NCBI GenBank assembly: GCA_910588065.1
Contig: CAJUPZ010000007.1
Location: 1-64,000, forward strand
Length of the DNA: 64,000 nt
Reading direction: 5' to 3'
Source of the DNA: an uncultured Muribaculaceae bacterium
GTDB taxonomy: Bacteria; Bacteroidota; Bacteroidia; Bacteroidales; Muribaculaceae
A program made the position numbers and the translations under genes. How positions within the stretch are numbered: position 1 is the stretch's first letter; every line of letters starts with the position of its first letter. Positions 34,831 to 44,870 of the stretch are shown here, piece after piece. The notes below the pieces were generated by a model. It had not been told where the DNA came from, searched no databases, and saw nothing but the letters and a program-made list of their open reading frames with translations.

Positions 34831-35556
34831 ATGGATTTTATCTCTGGAGAAACCCTGTATGTTGACAAGCCGCTCGGCTGGACATCTTTCGATGTTGTGA
34901 AGCGCATCAGAGGGGCTCTGCTCCGGCGGCTTCAGCTGAAAAAACTGAAGGTTGGCCATGCCGGTACGCTCGATCCGCTCGCTTCCGGAGTGATGGTGAT
35001 TGTGACCGGACGCTCCACACGCCTGATAGAATCGCTGCAGGCATCGGTGAAGGAGTATGTGGCCACAATTGCTCTCGGAGCAACAACACCCTCTTTTGAC
35101 CTTGAAACTGAGATAGACGCCACCTATCCCACCGACCATATAACTGAAAGCGCTGTCAAAGAGGCTCTCGCCGGATTTGTGGGACGCATTGAGCAGGTTC
35201 CGCCGGCATTCTCGGCCTGCAAGGTCGATGGCAAGCGGGCATATCACATTGCGCGCAAGGGGGCCGAGGTGGAGTTGAAACCCAAAGTGCTGGTTATCGA
35301 TGAAATAGAGTTGCTGCAATTTGCACCGACATCCATAACAGTAAGAATAGTGTGCAGCAAAGGCACATACATACGCGCGCTTGCGCGGGATATCGGCCGC
35401 GCGCTCGGCAGCGGTGGCCATCTCACGGCTCTGCGCCGCACAAGAGCCGGCGAGGTGAGGGTTGACGATTGCCTTTCGGTAGAGCAGGCAATTGAACTCA
35501 TACGCCTTGCAGAAATCTCCTTTCCGGATGATTTTCAATCCAACATCAAAAAATAA
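34831..35556 (+). CDS. truB: tRNA pseudouridine-55 synthase TruB
   Basis: This 241-residue enzyme modifies U55 in the T-loop of tRNAs. The catalytic Asp48 lies in KVGHAGTLDPLASG. The ATG at 34831 is chosen over a TTG at 34825 because the family start (MDFISGETLYVDKP) follows it. Gene order uppP-truB-queA supports one transcript. Confidence 0.96.
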   Translation: MDFISGETLYVDKPLGWTSFDVVKRIRGALLRRLQLKKLKVGHAGTLDPLASGVMVIVTGRSTRLIESLQASVKEYVATIALGATTPSFDLETEIDATYPTDHITESAVKEALAGFVGRIEQVPPAFSACKVDGKRAYHIARKGAEVELKPKVLVIDEIELLQFAPTSITVRIVCSKGTYIRALARDIGRALGSGGHLTALRRTRAGEVRVDDCLSVEQAIELIRLAEISFPDDFQSNIKK

Positions 35557-35575
35557 TTAACGACTACATACAGCA

Positions 35576-36625
35576 ATGAAACTTTCGCAGTTTAAATTCA
35601 AGCTCCCGGAAGAGCTGATAGCTCAGCATCCGGTTGACCAGAGGGACGAATCGAGAATGATGGTGCTCCACAGGGCTTCCGGCGAAATCGAACACCGGAT
35701 ATTCAAAGACATTATCAATTACTTTGTGGACGGCGATATTTTTGTATTCAACGACACAAAGGTGTTCCCCGCCCGTCTGTTCGGCAACAAGGAGAAAACA
35801 GGTGCACGCATCGAGGTGTTCCTGCTGCGTGAGCTCAATGCAGAAAACAAGCTTTGGGATGTGCTCGTGGAGCCCGCCAGAAAAATCCGCATCGGCAACA
35901 AGCTTTACTTCGGCGAGGATGAAAGCATGGTGGCTGAGGTGATTGACAACACCACCTCCCGCGGACGCACTCTGCGCTTTCTCTATGACGGCGACCACGA
36001 TGAATTCAAGCAGGCGCTGTTCAACCTCGGCCAGACCCCGCTGCCCGAATATATCAAGCGCGACCCGGTGCCTGAGGATGCCGAGCGCTATCAGACAATA
36101 TATGCCGAGCGCGAAGGGGCTGTGGTTGCACCCGCTGCAGGTATGCACTTCAGCCGCGAGCTGCTCAAGCGTATGGAAATCAAAGGAATACATCAGGCAT
36201 TCCTGACTGTGCACAGCGGCCTTGGCAACTTCCGCGAGATTGATGTGGAGGACCTAACCAAACACCGCATGGACTCGGAACAGATGGAGGTTACACAAGC
36301 CCTTGTCGATATGGTGAACGGTGTCAAGGACGAAAACCACAAAGTGTGCGCCGTAGGCACATCGGTGCTCCGCGGCATTGCCAGCGCGGTGAGCATGGGC
36401 GGACACATGAAGACATACGTCGGTTGGACAAACAAATTCATATTCCCGCCATACGACTTCACCGTCACTGACGCTCTCGTAACCAATTTCCACCTGCCGT
36501 ACTCGGTGATGCTCATGATGACAACAGCTTTCGGTGGCTACGACCTTGTGATGAAAGCTTACGAGGAGGCCATCAAGGAGAAGTATCGCTTCGGTGCTTA
36601 CGGCGATGCAATGTTGATTCTATAA
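35576..36625 (+). CDS. queA: S-adenosylmethionine:tRNA ribosyltransferase-isomerase
   Basis: This 349-residue enzyme makes epoxyqueuosine at tRNA position 34. It has the family N-terminus (FKFKLPEELIAQHP), the VFNDTKVFPARL segment near residues 55-66 and the C-terminal TVTDALVTNFHLP motif. It lies 19 bp after truB and directly adjoins the next gene. Confidence 0.96.
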   Translation: MKLSQFKFKLPEELIAQHPVDQRDESRMMVLHRASGEIEHRIFKDIINYFVDGDIFVFNDTKVFPARLFGNKEKTGARIEVFLLRELNAENKLWDVLVEPARKIRIGNKLYFGEDESMVAEVIDNTTSRGRTLRFLYDGDHDEFKQALFNLGQTPLPEYIKRDPVPEDAERYQTIYAEREGAVVAPAAGMHFSRELLKRMEIKGIHQAFLTVHSGLGNFREIDVEDLTKHRMDSEQMEVTQALVDMVNGVKDENHKVCAVGTSVLRGIASAVSMGGHMKTYVGWTNKFIFPPYDFTVTDALVTNFHLPYSVMLMMTTAFGGYDLVMKAYEEAIKEKYRFGAYGDAMLIL

Positions 36626-37225
36626 GTGGCAACCGTCAGCGAATACCGCACTCTCGCCGCTCTGTCGCAAGCTGTTTTCCGCGAGAAAATGAGCAAATTC
36701 ATAGCCTTTGCCTCGCCGGCGCAATCTGCCGGTGAGGCAAAGGATTTTGTTGCCCGGATTGCAAACGAGTATCACGATGCGCGCCATGTATGCTGGGCAT
36801 ATATGCTCGGGGCTGATTGCGCTGAATTTCAGTCAAACGACAACGGTGAGCCATCCGGCACCGCCGGCAAGCCGATACTCGGGCAGATACGCTCGGCGGG
36901 AATTACAAATGTGGTGATTGCTGTGGTGAGATATTTCGGAGGTATAAAGCTCGGCACATCCGGGCTTATCGCCGCATATCGCGAGGCCGCCCGGCTCGCT
37001 ATCGAGGAGGGAACGGTCATCACTCTCTTCGAGCAGGCATATATCGAAGTGACATTCGCATATCAGGCAATGAACGAGGTGATGCGCGCAATAAAGAATT
37101 CGGAGGCGAAAATCATGGAGCAGTCTTTTGACAACACTTGCCGGATTAAGCTGTCTATCCGGGCCGACCATGCCGAAAGCCTCTCGGCGCGACTCGCGGC
37201 CATCGACTCCACATCGGTTATCTGA
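36626..37225 (+). CDS. YigZ/IMPACT-family protein
   Basis: This 199-residue protein has the YigZ signatures DNGEPSGTAGKPIL and VVRYFGGIKLGTSGLI. The only good start is GTG at 36626, directly after the queA stop; the next ATG at 36689 would remove the conserved start of the domain. The function is unclear (a possible regulator linked to translation). The last 8 bp overlap the convergent RNA methyltransferase gene. Confidence 0.9.
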   Translation: MATVSEYRTLAALSQAVFREKMSKFIAFASPAQSAGEAKDFVARIANEYHDARHVCWAYMLGADCAEFQSNDNGEPSGTAGKPILGQIRSAGITNVVIAVVRYFGGIKLGTSGLIAAYREAARLAIEEGTVITLFEQAYIEVTFAYQAMNEVMRAIKNSEAKIMEQSFDNTCRIKLSIRADHAESLSARLAAIDSTSVI

Positions 37226-38015
37226 CCCGCAGCTGCCAGAAGGCGACAGCGCTCGCCGCGGCTACATTGAGCGAGTCAACGCCATGTGCCATCGGTATCT
37301 TCACAACATAGTCGCTCGCCTCTATCACTTCCCGGCTCAGACCATACCCCTCGCTGCCGAGAACTATCGCCAGACGCGGCTCTGCGCACAGTGCCTCATC
37401 GTCTATACTCACCGAGTTGTCGCTGAGAGCCATCGCGGCGGTCTTGAGCCCATATTTGCCAAGCGATTCTATCCCTTCGTCAAGCCACGTCCACGGCACA
37501 AGAAACACCGATCCCATCGACACCCTGATTGATCGCCTGTTGAGGGGGTCGCAGGAGCGGCGGGTGAGCAGCACCGCATCTATCCCGAGGGCGGCGGCGC
37601 TCCTGAATATTGCGCCTATATTGGTGGTGTCGCTCACTTCGTCAATCACGGCTATGCGCCTGCCTGACTTGCACAGCGACTCAACAGTGGGCATCGGCCT
37701 GCGCTCCATAGCGCACAGCACTCCGCGGGTAAGGGTGTAGCCGGTCAGCTGTCTAAGCAGCTCACGCTCACCGGTGTACACCGGCATATCACCGCAGTTG
37801 CTTATTATCCCTGCCGCATCTCCGGCTATATGCTTGCGCTCGCACAGCATCGACACTGCCCTGTAGCCGGCGCGCAGCGCTACCTCTATCACTTTCGGAC
37901 TCTCGGCGATGAACAGCCCGCCGCCATCGCCGCAGCCGCGCAGCTGGGGCTCCGTCATGGAGGCGAACACCTCTACACCGGGGTGGTCAAGGCGCTCTAT
38001 CTCTATTACAGGCAT
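37218..38015 (-). CDS. SpoU-family RNA 2'-O-methyltransferase
   Basis: This 265-residue SPOUT enzyme methylates a ribose in tRNA or rRNA. Knotted SAM-site motifs are intact: NIGAIFRSAAALG, VLGSEGYGL and IPMAHGVDSLNVAAASAV. The N-terminal half carries the substrate-binding L30e-like segment (LFIAESPKVIEVAL). The exact target nucleotide cannot be read from sequence. It overlaps surE by 10 bp. Confidence 0.93.
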   Translation of the reverse strand: MPVIEIERLDHPGVEVFASMTEPQLRGCGDGGGLFIAESPKVIEVALRAGYRAVSMLCERKHIAGDAAGIISNCGDMPVYTGERELLRQLTGYTLTRGVLCAMERRPMPTVESLCKSGRRIAVIDEVSDTTNIGAIFRSAAALGIDAVLLTRRSCDPLNRRSIRVSMGSVFLVPWTWLDEGIESLGKYGLKTAAMALSDNSVSIDDEALCAEPRLAIVLGSEGYGLSREVIEASDYVVKIPMAHGVDSLNVAAASAVAFWQLRVR

Positions 38016-38776
38016 AGCAGTTTTTCTATCACCGGTATCGCCTTGATGTCGCTCTGGTCAGGACGCACAGGCACAACGCTGACATACTCTCTGCTCAGCC
38101 AATACTCGTCGGTGCCGTCATTGTCAGGCTCCTCGTTGTGGAAATGGCCGGTCAGCCAATAATACGGTTTGCCGTGAGGGTCTGTGCACCGGGCATACTC
38201 CTCGGTCCAGTAGCCGCGCGCCGCACGCACCACCTTTATACCCTTCGGCACACACTTTGCCGGAAAGTTGACGTTCAGACAAACATCCGCAGGCAGTCCT
38301 CCGGCAAGCACCCGCGCAGTAATCTCTTTTATAAAAGGTGTGGTGTGGGTGAAGTCGGCGGCTATGGAGTGGTGAAGCAAAGAATAGCCTATTGCGGGAA
38401 TACCCACCATGCAGGCCTCCATCACCGCACCCATCGTGCCTGAATATATCACCGAGTTGCCTGAATTTGAGCCGTGGTTAACCCCTGAAAGCATTATGTC
38501 AGGCTTGCGGCCATCTGAAAAAAGCACGTGCAACCCCAGTTTCACGCAGTCAACAGGGGTGCCGTTGACGGCATACACCTTCGCCCCTGCTATCGGTGCG
38601 CGCTCTGTCAGCCGTAGCGGACTCTCCACTGTCAGTGATGAGGCTTTGCCGCTCTGCTCTGTGGCCGGCGCCACCGCTACTACTTCGCCAAATTCGGCTA
38701 CACTCTCTATCAGATGCGCGAGTCCGGGGGCGTTCACGCCATCGTCATTGCTTATGAATATCAGGGGTCTGGACAT
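38006..38776 (-). CDS. surE: 5'/3'-nucleotidase SurE
   Basis: This 256-residue phosphatase has the metal-binding ISNDDGVNAPG start (Asp11-Asp12) and a SGVNHGSNSG loop, both SurE hallmarks. It dephosphorylates nucleoside monophosphates and is linked to stress survival. A TACTTTTG -7 box lies at 38810-38817. Confidence 0.95.
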   Translation of the reverse strand: MSRPLIFISNDDGVNAPGLAHLIESVAEFGEVVAVAPATEQSGKASSLTVESPLRLTERAPIAGAKVYAVNGTPVDCVKLGLHVLFSDGRKPDIMLSGVNHGSNSGNSVIYSGTMGAVMEACMVGIPAIGYSLLHHSIAADFTHTTPFIKEITARVLAGGLPADVCLNVNFPAKCVPKGIKVVRAARGYWTEEYARCTDPHGKPYYWLTGHFHNEEPDNDGTDEYWLSREYVSVVPVRPDQSDIKAIPVIEKLLCL

Positions 38777-38809
38777 GGTGATTGCGTTATTTTGTTAAAT
38801 ATTCAGTTA

Positions 38810-38817
38810 CAAAAGTA
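38810..38817 (-). promoter_or_regulatory. Predicted -7 box of surE
   Basis: TACTTTTG on the minus strand lies 34 bp before surE. It is divergent from the DUF4293 promoter 34 bp away. Confidence 0.5.
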
Positions 38818-38850
38818 AAAAAAATGTCTGTTTCAGGCCGCTAATTTGTT

Positions 38851-38858
38851 TATCTTTG
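38851..38858 (+). promoter_or_regulatory. Predicted -7 box of the DUF4293 gene
   Basis: TATCTTTG lies 34 bp upstream of the start codon at 38892. Confidence 0.55.
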
Positions 38859-38891
38859 TAGAAACATAACCAAATTTAATTCACTTCAACT

Positions 38892-39344
38892 ATGATACAG
38901 CGTATCCAAACCCTCTATCTGGTAGTTGCAATCGCTCTTATGATTGCATTCTTCTTTGTGCCTTTCGGCTACAACATCGACACCGTTGTCAGCGAGAACG
39001 CTTTCGTTGAACAGCCGCTCACCGGCCTCAACCAGGGGCTGAGCCTTATCATTCCCGTGGCGCTTTCCCTGCTCACAATGCTCATTGCCATTTTCTCTTT
39101 CAGAAACTATCCTGTGCAGAAAGCTTTCATCGGCATCTCCGCGCTGTTGATTGGCGCCTGCATCGGCATAGTGATTTATTACCTCACTGCCGGCTATGAC
39201 GACACAAATGCCAATATTGCCATCAGAACAGTGTGGGGCGGCGGAGGTTTGCTGCTCATTGCAGCGGAGATCGCTCTCCTCGGTGCCTACAGAGGTGTTG
39301 CAGCCGATCAGAAACTGCTGCGCTCCTACGACCGTATGCGTTGA
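38892..39344 (+). CDS. DUF4293 membrane protein
   Basis: This 150-residue protein has four predicted helices and the N-terminal MIQRIQTLYLVVAIALM typical of DUF4293, a Bacteroidota-specific inner-membrane family. There is a long loop between helices one and two (about residues 30-52). The function is unknown. The gene is monocistronic, divergent from surE and convergent with murF-alr. Confidence 0.85.
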   Translation: MIQRIQTLYLVVAIALMIAFFFVPFGYNIDTVVSENAFVEQPLTGLNQGLSLIIPVALSLLTMLIAIFSFRNYPVQKAFIGISALLIGACIGIVIYYLTAGYDDTNANIAIRTVWGGGGLLLIAAEIALLGAYRGVAADQKLLRSYDRMR

Positions 39345-39394
39345 CCGGGCTGCCCTTTCTCTCTAAGAGTAAACACACTCTAAATCTACGATTC

Positions 39395-41866
39395 TCACTC
39401 TCTGAAGTACACACGCTTGACGCGGTTGGAAACAGAGGTGAGAATTTCGTATGGTATGGTGTCGAGGGTGTCAGACAGCTCCGACACATGAATATGGTCG
39501 CCGAATATCTCCACCCGGTCGCCAACCTCGCAATCGGTGTCGGTGACATCAACCATGCAGGCATCCATGCAGATATTGCCGATGGTGGGGCAGCGGTGGC
39601 CGTTTATCCACACCCGCATGCCTCCGTTGCCAAGATGCCTGTCTATGCCGTCGGCATATCCTACCGGCAGGGTGGCGATGCGCGACATCCTGTCAACACA
39701 GCCCTTGCAGCCGTAGCCGATTTTTGTGCCGGCAGGCCACTCCTTTATCGATATTATCACTGTGTGGAGCGATGACACCTGACGCAGGGAATCCTCGCTG
39801 CCGTCGTTGAGCACCGGTATGCCGTACAGGCCTATGCCCAGGCGCACCAAATCATATTGCCAGTCGCTGAACCGTATGATGCCCGCGCTGTTGAGGATGT
39901 GGCGCATTATCTTGTGGTTGAATTCCTTGTCTATCTGTGAGCACCAGTTGTCAAAGGTGGTCAGCTGTCTCAGGGTATATTCGTTGAGGTCCGGACAGTC
40001 GGCTGTGGCCAGATGGCTGAAAAGCGACTGCGGTTTCACAGCTTTCTGATGCTTGAGAAGGGATAGCAGCTCCGGAAAGTCATGCTCGGTGAATCCCAGA
40101 CGGTGCATCCCGGTGTCGAGCTTGATATGCACCGGATAGTCCACCATGCCATATTTCTCACCCTCCGATATGATTTCGCGGAGTAAGTCGAAGCTGTAGA
40201 TTTCAGGCTCGAGATTGTAGGCGAAAAGGGTTTTGTAGTTCACCACCCGCGGGTTGAGCACCATGATGGGCATTGTGATGCCGGCCTGGCGCAGACCAAC
40301 ACCCTCGTCCGGCACAGCAACGGCCAGATATGCCGCTCCCTGGCTCTGCAGTGTCTTCGCGAGCTCGTAGGACCCCGCGCCGTAGCCGGAGGCCTTGACC
40401 ATGGCTATGATGCCGGTGGTGGGACGGAGCATGGAACGGAAAGTGTTGAAGTTGTGCACCATCGCGTCGAGGTTTACCTCAAGCACTGTCTCATGCTGGC
40501 GGGCCTCGAGCATATCGGCTATCATGTCGAAGTGAAACTGCGCCGCGCCCTTGACAAGTATCAGCTCCCGCTCGAAGTCGCCGGCGCTCACCTCGGCGAG
40601 AAACGCCGAGGTGGAGGGGAAGAAGCGGCTGTCTGCCGGAAAATATCTGCTGTGGCGGCTTATCTCCTCGCCTATGCCTATCACTCTCTCAATGCCCTTG
40701 CTCTTAAGCAGTTCGGACACCTCGCGGTAAAGGCGTGAGGGCTCAAGAGTCTCATGCATCACATCGCTGATAATCGCGGTTGTCGACCGCGAGCGGGTGC
40801 GCCGTCTTACCATGAAGTCGAGTGCCGGCGCAAGCGAATTGAGGTCTGAGGTATATGCGTCGTAAACCACCAGACAGTTGTTGACCCCCTCCATCACCTG
40901 GATGCGGGTTCCGACCGGCGATAGTGTTTCCATACGCGCCGCAGTGACATCTGCCGGGCGGTTCAGATACAGCATCACCGCCAGGCAATGGATCGCATTC
41001 TGAATGTCGGCCTCGGCTGTGAACGGTATGGTCACAGAGCCGTCCTGACGCAGGTAGGAGTACTCTATGCGGGTATTCTCCCGGTGGCGTATGATTGTGG
41101 ATATGAACAGAGGCCGGTCGCTGTCAACCGTGGACCATGCTATCTCTTTTGCCGGGATGCAGGCATCGGCCACAGCCTCGCTGATAAGCGGGTCGTCGCC
41201 GCAGTATATCACACAGTCGCAGTCGCGGAGAAGGATTGCTTTTTCATCGCATTTCTCTTTGTTGGAGGCAAAGCCGTCCGCATGCTCCGAACCGATATTG
41301 GTGATTATGCCGATGTTAGGTTTTATAATCCCCTGCAGGGCAGTCATCTCATTGGGCTGCGATATACCCGCTTCGAATATGCCCAGTGTGGTGTCATCAT
41401 CCATCTCCCAGATGGACAGCGGCACTCCTATCTGGGAATTATAACTGCGCGGGCTGCGCACTATGTTGAAGTCATCTGCAAGAAGCTGGTACAGCCACTC
41501 CTTGACTGTCGTTTTGCCACGGCTGCCGGTGATGCCTATCACTGGCGCGCTGAAGCGCCCGCGGTGGGCGCGCGATATCGCCTGGAGCGACTTCACAACA
41601 TCTCCAACTATGAAGATATTCGCATCGTCTGTTCCGGCCATATCTTCAGGCACATATTTGGCAACAAAGTTTCTCACCCCCTTGTCATAAAGGTCGCGCA
41701 TATACCGGTGACCGTCATTATTGCGGGTTTCTAATGCAAAGAACATGGTGCGTTCAGGAAATGTGAGGCTGCGGCTGTCTGTCAGCAACACTGAAATCTC
41801 CTGCCGGGGATTCACCTTGGCGGCAACTTTGATTATAGCAGCGATATCTTCAACAGTATATGTCAT
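39395..41866 (-). CDS. MurF-alanine racemase fusion
   Basis: This 823-residue protein joins two peptidoglycan enzymes, a fusion common in Bacteroidales. Residues 1 to about 455 form MurF (UDP-MurNAc-tripeptide:D-Ala-D-Ala ligase) with ATP loop GITGSRGKTT at 111-120. Residues from about 458 form alanine racemase, with PLP Lys491 in MVKASGYGAGS and the GYADGIDRHLGN segment. It therefore makes D-alanine and uses its dipeptide. The ddl ligase between the two steps is not in the window. Confidence 0.95.
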   Translation of the reverse strand: MTYTVEDIAAIIKVAAKVNPRQEISVLLTDSRSLTFPERTMFFALETRNNDGHRYMRDLYDKGVRNFVAKYVPEDMAGTDDANIFIVGDVVKSLQAISRAHRGRFSAPVIGITGSRGKTTVKEWLYQLLADDFNIVRSPRSYNSQIGVPLSIWEMDDDTTLGIFEAGISQPNEMTALQGIIKPNIGIITNIGSEHADGFASNKEKCDEKAILLRDCDCVIYCGDDPLISEAVADACIPAKEIAWSTVDSDRPLFISTIIRHRENTRIEYSYLRQDGSVTIPFTAEADIQNAIHCLAVMLYLNRPADVTAARMETLSPVGTRIQVMEGVNNCLVVYDAYTSDLNSLAPALDFMVRRRTRSRSTTAIISDVMHETLEPSRLYREVSELLKSKGIERVIGIGEEISRHSRYFPADSRFFPSTSAFLAEVSAGDFERELILVKGAAQFHFDMIADMLEARQHETVLEVNLDAMVHNFNTFRSMLRPTTGIIAMVKASGYGAGSYELAKTLQSQGAAYLAVAVPDEGVGLRQAGITMPIMVLNPRVVNYKTLFAYNLEPEIYSFDLLREIISEGEKYGMVDYPVHIKLDTGMHRLGFTEHDFPELLSLLKHQKAVKPQSLFSHLATADCPDLNEYTLRQLTTFDNWCSQIDKEFNHKIMRHILNSAGIIRFSDWQYDLVRLGIGLYGIPVLNDGSEDSLRQVSSLHTVIISIKEWPAGTKIGYGCKGCVDRMSRIATLPVGYADGIDRHLGNGGMRVWINGHRCPTIGNICMDACMVDVTDTDCEVGDRVEIFGDHIHVSELSDTLDTIPYEILTSVSNRVKRVYFRE

Positions 41867-41877
41867 ATCTTTAGTTA

Positions 41878-42888
41878 TTATTCATTGAATGTAGTCGGGG
41901 GGATATTGTCGTGTGCAAGGGCTCTGATGCGGGGCGCAAGCTCCGGAAACTCGGAGCTGAGGGTGCGCGCAAAGGCGGCGGTTGATTCGTGAAATGACTG
42001 CAGGCTCTGTGGTGACGCGCATATCGGACGGTGTGCCATCCTCGAGGTGAGTTTTGCGGCGCGGGTGGCCACGCTGCGTGTACGGTTGTCGAAAAACGAC
42101 TCTGCGAACACACCGTATATATAATCTACGGCAACTTCGTCAGGATGCTTCATGTCGGCAGCATAGAAGCGGTAGTCGCGCAGGTCGTCCATCATTATCT
42201 CGTATGATGGAAAGTATATGGTGTTGTCTGTCTCGCGGCTGAGCCAGTCGCAGGCCAGCAGCAGGATTGCCTTGCTGAGGGTGCTGTTGTGGAGCCCCTC
42301 GCCGACATATCTCACCGGGCTCACCGTGAGTATGATTTTCATTGTGGGATTGATGCTCCGCAGAGCGGCTGCCGTGCGGGCCATGTAGCTGTGGCACTCT
42401 TCAAGCGACAGTTGGCGTTGGTTGAATGTGGCGGCAGGAAATTTATGGCAGTTGGCAACGATGTAGCCGGATTCCGCGAGTGCAAACACGTTTCTTGTGC
42501 CGAAAGTCAGCACGGTTGTGTCAATCTCAGCGAGTTTGCCCCTCAGCTCACGGGCTTTGGCGTTGAGGCGTTCCAGATACTCATGGCGCGGAGCCGTATC
42601 TGACATCGAGGAGTGACACAGCCAGCAATGGGTGATGCCCTCCCGCTCGGCTATATCCTCATCTTTGGCAAACTCAGCCTCTCCTGCCAGCCGCTCCACT
42701 ACAGTGGCTATGCTTGCGGGGTTGTACAGGGTGCCGAGCGGATTGACAGTCACATCAAAGAGTTCACGCTCCAGACGCCGGCCGATATTCGCCGCAAAGC
42801 AGCTGCCGAGCATAAGCATCGGGGTGGTATGGCTCAGCATACCCTGATGGAGCAATGGAGCTACCGGTGTGCGAAATCTGTCAGACAT
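41878..42888 (-). CDS. GSCFA-domain protein
   Basis: This 336-residue protein carries the family-naming LGSCFAANIG near residues 27-36 and a second TFGTRNVFAL block with a CHKFPAATFNQRQLSLEE segment. GSCFA proteins resemble SGNH hydrolases and the Ser in GSCFA is the likely nucleophile; the substrate is unknown. Its start overlaps the stop of the PorE-like gene by one base, suggesting coupling. Confidence 0.88.
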   Translation of the reverse strand: MSDRFRTPVAPLLHQGMLSHTTPMLMLGSCFAANIGRRLERELFDVTVNPLGTLYNPASIATVVERLAGEAEFAKDEDIAEREGITHCWLCHSSMSDTAPRHEYLERLNAKARELRGKLAEIDTTVLTFGTRNVFALAESGYIVANCHKFPAATFNQRQLSLEECHSYMARTAAALRSINPTMKIILTVSPVRYVGEGLHNSTLSKAILLLACDWLSRETDNTIYFPSYEIMMDDLRDYRFYAADMKHPDEVAVDYIYGVFAESFFDNRTRSVATRAAKLTSRMAHRPICASPQSLQSFHESTAAFARTLSSEFPELAPRIRALAHDNIPPTTFNE

Positions 42889-44870
42889 CAGAACGGTGAT
42901 TCAAAATCGGTGGATATAACCTTGAACTCGGTGCGCCGGTTTATCTGGTCGGCGGCTGCCCGCGCTTCATCGTCAAGCGTTTCCAGATACTCCTCGTCAA
43001 GCACCTGACCTTCGGCAAACTGCGGGTACAGACGGGCGATGCGCTTCGTCACCTTTTTGGGCATGGACTTGCCGTAGCCTTTCCATTTCAGCCTTTCAGC
43101 CGGAATCCCCGCAGCTATCAGATAATCCACTACCGATTTGGCTCGCCGCTCGGACAGAGCCATATTGTATGCGTCAGACCCCACACGGTCGGTGTGGGAG
43201 GACATCTCTACGGTTATGGCAGGATTCTCGTTGAGCAGCGTCGCCAGTGAGTCGAGCGCATGGGCTGACTCCGGCCTCAGGGTAGCTTTGTCAAAGTCGT
43301 AGAATATGTTTTCAACCACATTCGGGGCGGTGAGCGAGGCAAGCATGAAATTCACCTCATAGTCAGCGTCCTGCTCGGTGGTGTCGGATGTGAATTCCTG
43401 CCGGGCGTTGATAAATCCCTTGGCTCCCGCTTGCATCACATAGCTCACACCCCGTTCCAGATCAAAGGAAAAGCTGCCGTCATCGCGGGTCACAGCCCGG
43501 CGGTTTGAACCGTCGCGCCCTATGATTCTTATCCGCGCTCCGGCAATCGGTTCCTCCTCGAGGTCTGTCACAACACCGCTGATGGAGATGTGCAGGTCCG
43601 GCAGCTCAAACGAATATATATGGTCATATCCTCTTGCATCGCCGCGGTTTGTGCTGAAATATCCTGCGTTTTTGCCCGTCAGGAATGTTATGCCGAAATC
43701 ATCGCCCGCAGAATTGACAGGCACTCCCATATTCTCAACTTTCCATGACCCGGCGGGCTGAAGGGTGGCGCGGAAGATATCGAGCCCTCCCATGCCGGGG
43801 TGGCCGTCTGATGCGAAATAGAGCACACTGTCCGAGTAGGCGTAAGGAAACATCTCCCGGCCGGCGGTATTGATTGCTGGACCGAGATTTTCAGGTAGCG
43901 CGTCGCTTTTGGCATCGAGCCTCATGCGCCAGATGTCGTAAGAGCCGTATGTGCCGCCACGGTCGGATGTGAAATATATATATGTACCGGAAGGGTCGGC
44001 GCTCGGATGGGCGTAATTGGCTACAGTATCCTCAATCAGCTCAAGCCGCCGGCCTGCTCCCCATTCGGCATCGCTGCGCGATGAGGTCATCAGCTCCACT
44101 TTCGTGTCGGCATCAGTGCGGCGCAGTGCGCGGGTGTAGTACATGATTCTGCCGTCAGGCGAAAAGGAGGCCACCCCCTCGTCAGCCTCAGTGCTCAGCT
44201 CCCCCTTCACCGGCTCGGGGCGTTGCCAGCGCCCCTGCTCATCCTTCTCCACCACCCAAATATCGCCGCTTCGCATCCCCGTGACAGCGCTTTTTGTATT
44301 GCCGGTCACTTTTTCGTTGGTGGTTGTGAAATATAGCTTTTCGCCGCTGAGCATGGGTGCGAAATCGGCGCGGCGCGAATTGAACAGCTTTGCGTTGCTA
44401 ACCTTATATCTTGTCGGATGCTTGCGCATATTCTCGGCTGCCACAGCCCCTTTCAGCCCCGCCTGCGCGGTTTTGTCGCCGGGACTCAGCATCAGATATT
44501 GTCTGTAGGCATCTGCCGCGGCGACATACTTGCCGTCGGCATGGAGCGACTGCGCTATGTGGCGATACAGAAGCGAGTCGGGATAGCCGTAGCGCAGCGC
44601 GTTGCGAAACGCCCCGGCGGCTCGCGCCGGTTGGTTCAGGCGGCTGTGTGCAATGCCGAGTTTGTAGGCCACCTCGCCACGCAGAGTGCGTTCCGACGGT
44701 TTTTTGAGTTTGTTGTAAATTTTGCGGTATGTGCGCGAGGCCTCGAAGTATTCGCCGCGTTCCATCTGCTCGTCGGCCACGGAGAGCTTAGCTCCGCGGC
44801 ATCCGCTGAGCAACCCGGCTGACACACAGCATATTGTCAGCAAAGCGATTATCCGGTGGAGCGTTTTCAT
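42888..44870 (-). CDS. PorE-like OmpA/TPR/WD40 lipoprotein
   Basis: This 660-residue outer-membrane lipoprotein has a lipobox (LLSGC, Cys24), TPR repeats (about residues 30-145), PD40/WD40-like beta-propeller units (about residues 165-440), a carboxypeptidase-regulatory-like domain (about residues 445-530) and a C-terminal OmpA peptidoglycan-binding domain (NIFYDFDKATLRPES onward). That order matches PorE-type components of the type IX secretion system. Other por/gld genes are not in the window. It overlaps the ABC exporter gene by 4 bp. Confidence 0.85.
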   Translation of the reverse strand: MKTLHRIIALLTICCVSAGLLSGCRGAKLSVADEQMERGEYFEASRTYRKIYNKLKKPSERTLRGEVAYKLGIAHSRLNQPARAAGAFRNALRYGYPDSLLYRHIAQSLHADGKYVAAADAYRQYLMLSPGDKTAQAGLKGAVAAENMRKHPTRYKVSNAKLFNSRRADFAPMLSGEKLYFTTTNEKVTGNTKSAVTGMRSGDIWVVEKDEQGRWQRPEPVKGELSTEADEGVASFSPDGRIMYYTRALRRTDADTKVELMTSSRSDAEWGAGRRLELIEDTVANYAHPSADPSGTYIYFTSDRGGTYGSYDIWRMRLDAKSDALPENLGPAINTAGREMFPYAYSDSVLYFASDGHPGMGGLDIFRATLQPAGSWKVENMGVPVNSAGDDFGITFLTGKNAGYFSTNRGDARGYDHIYSFELPDLHISISGVVTDLEEEPIAGARIRIIGRDGSNRRAVTRDDGSFSFDLERGVSYVMQAGAKGFINARQEFTSDTTEQDADYEVNFMLASLTAPNVVENIFYDFDKATLRPESAHALDSLATLLNENPAITVEMSSHTDRVGSDAYNMALSERRAKSVVDYLIAAGIPAERLKWKGYGKSMPKKVTKRIARLYPQFAEGQVLDEEYLETLDDEARAAADQINRRTEFKVISTDFESPF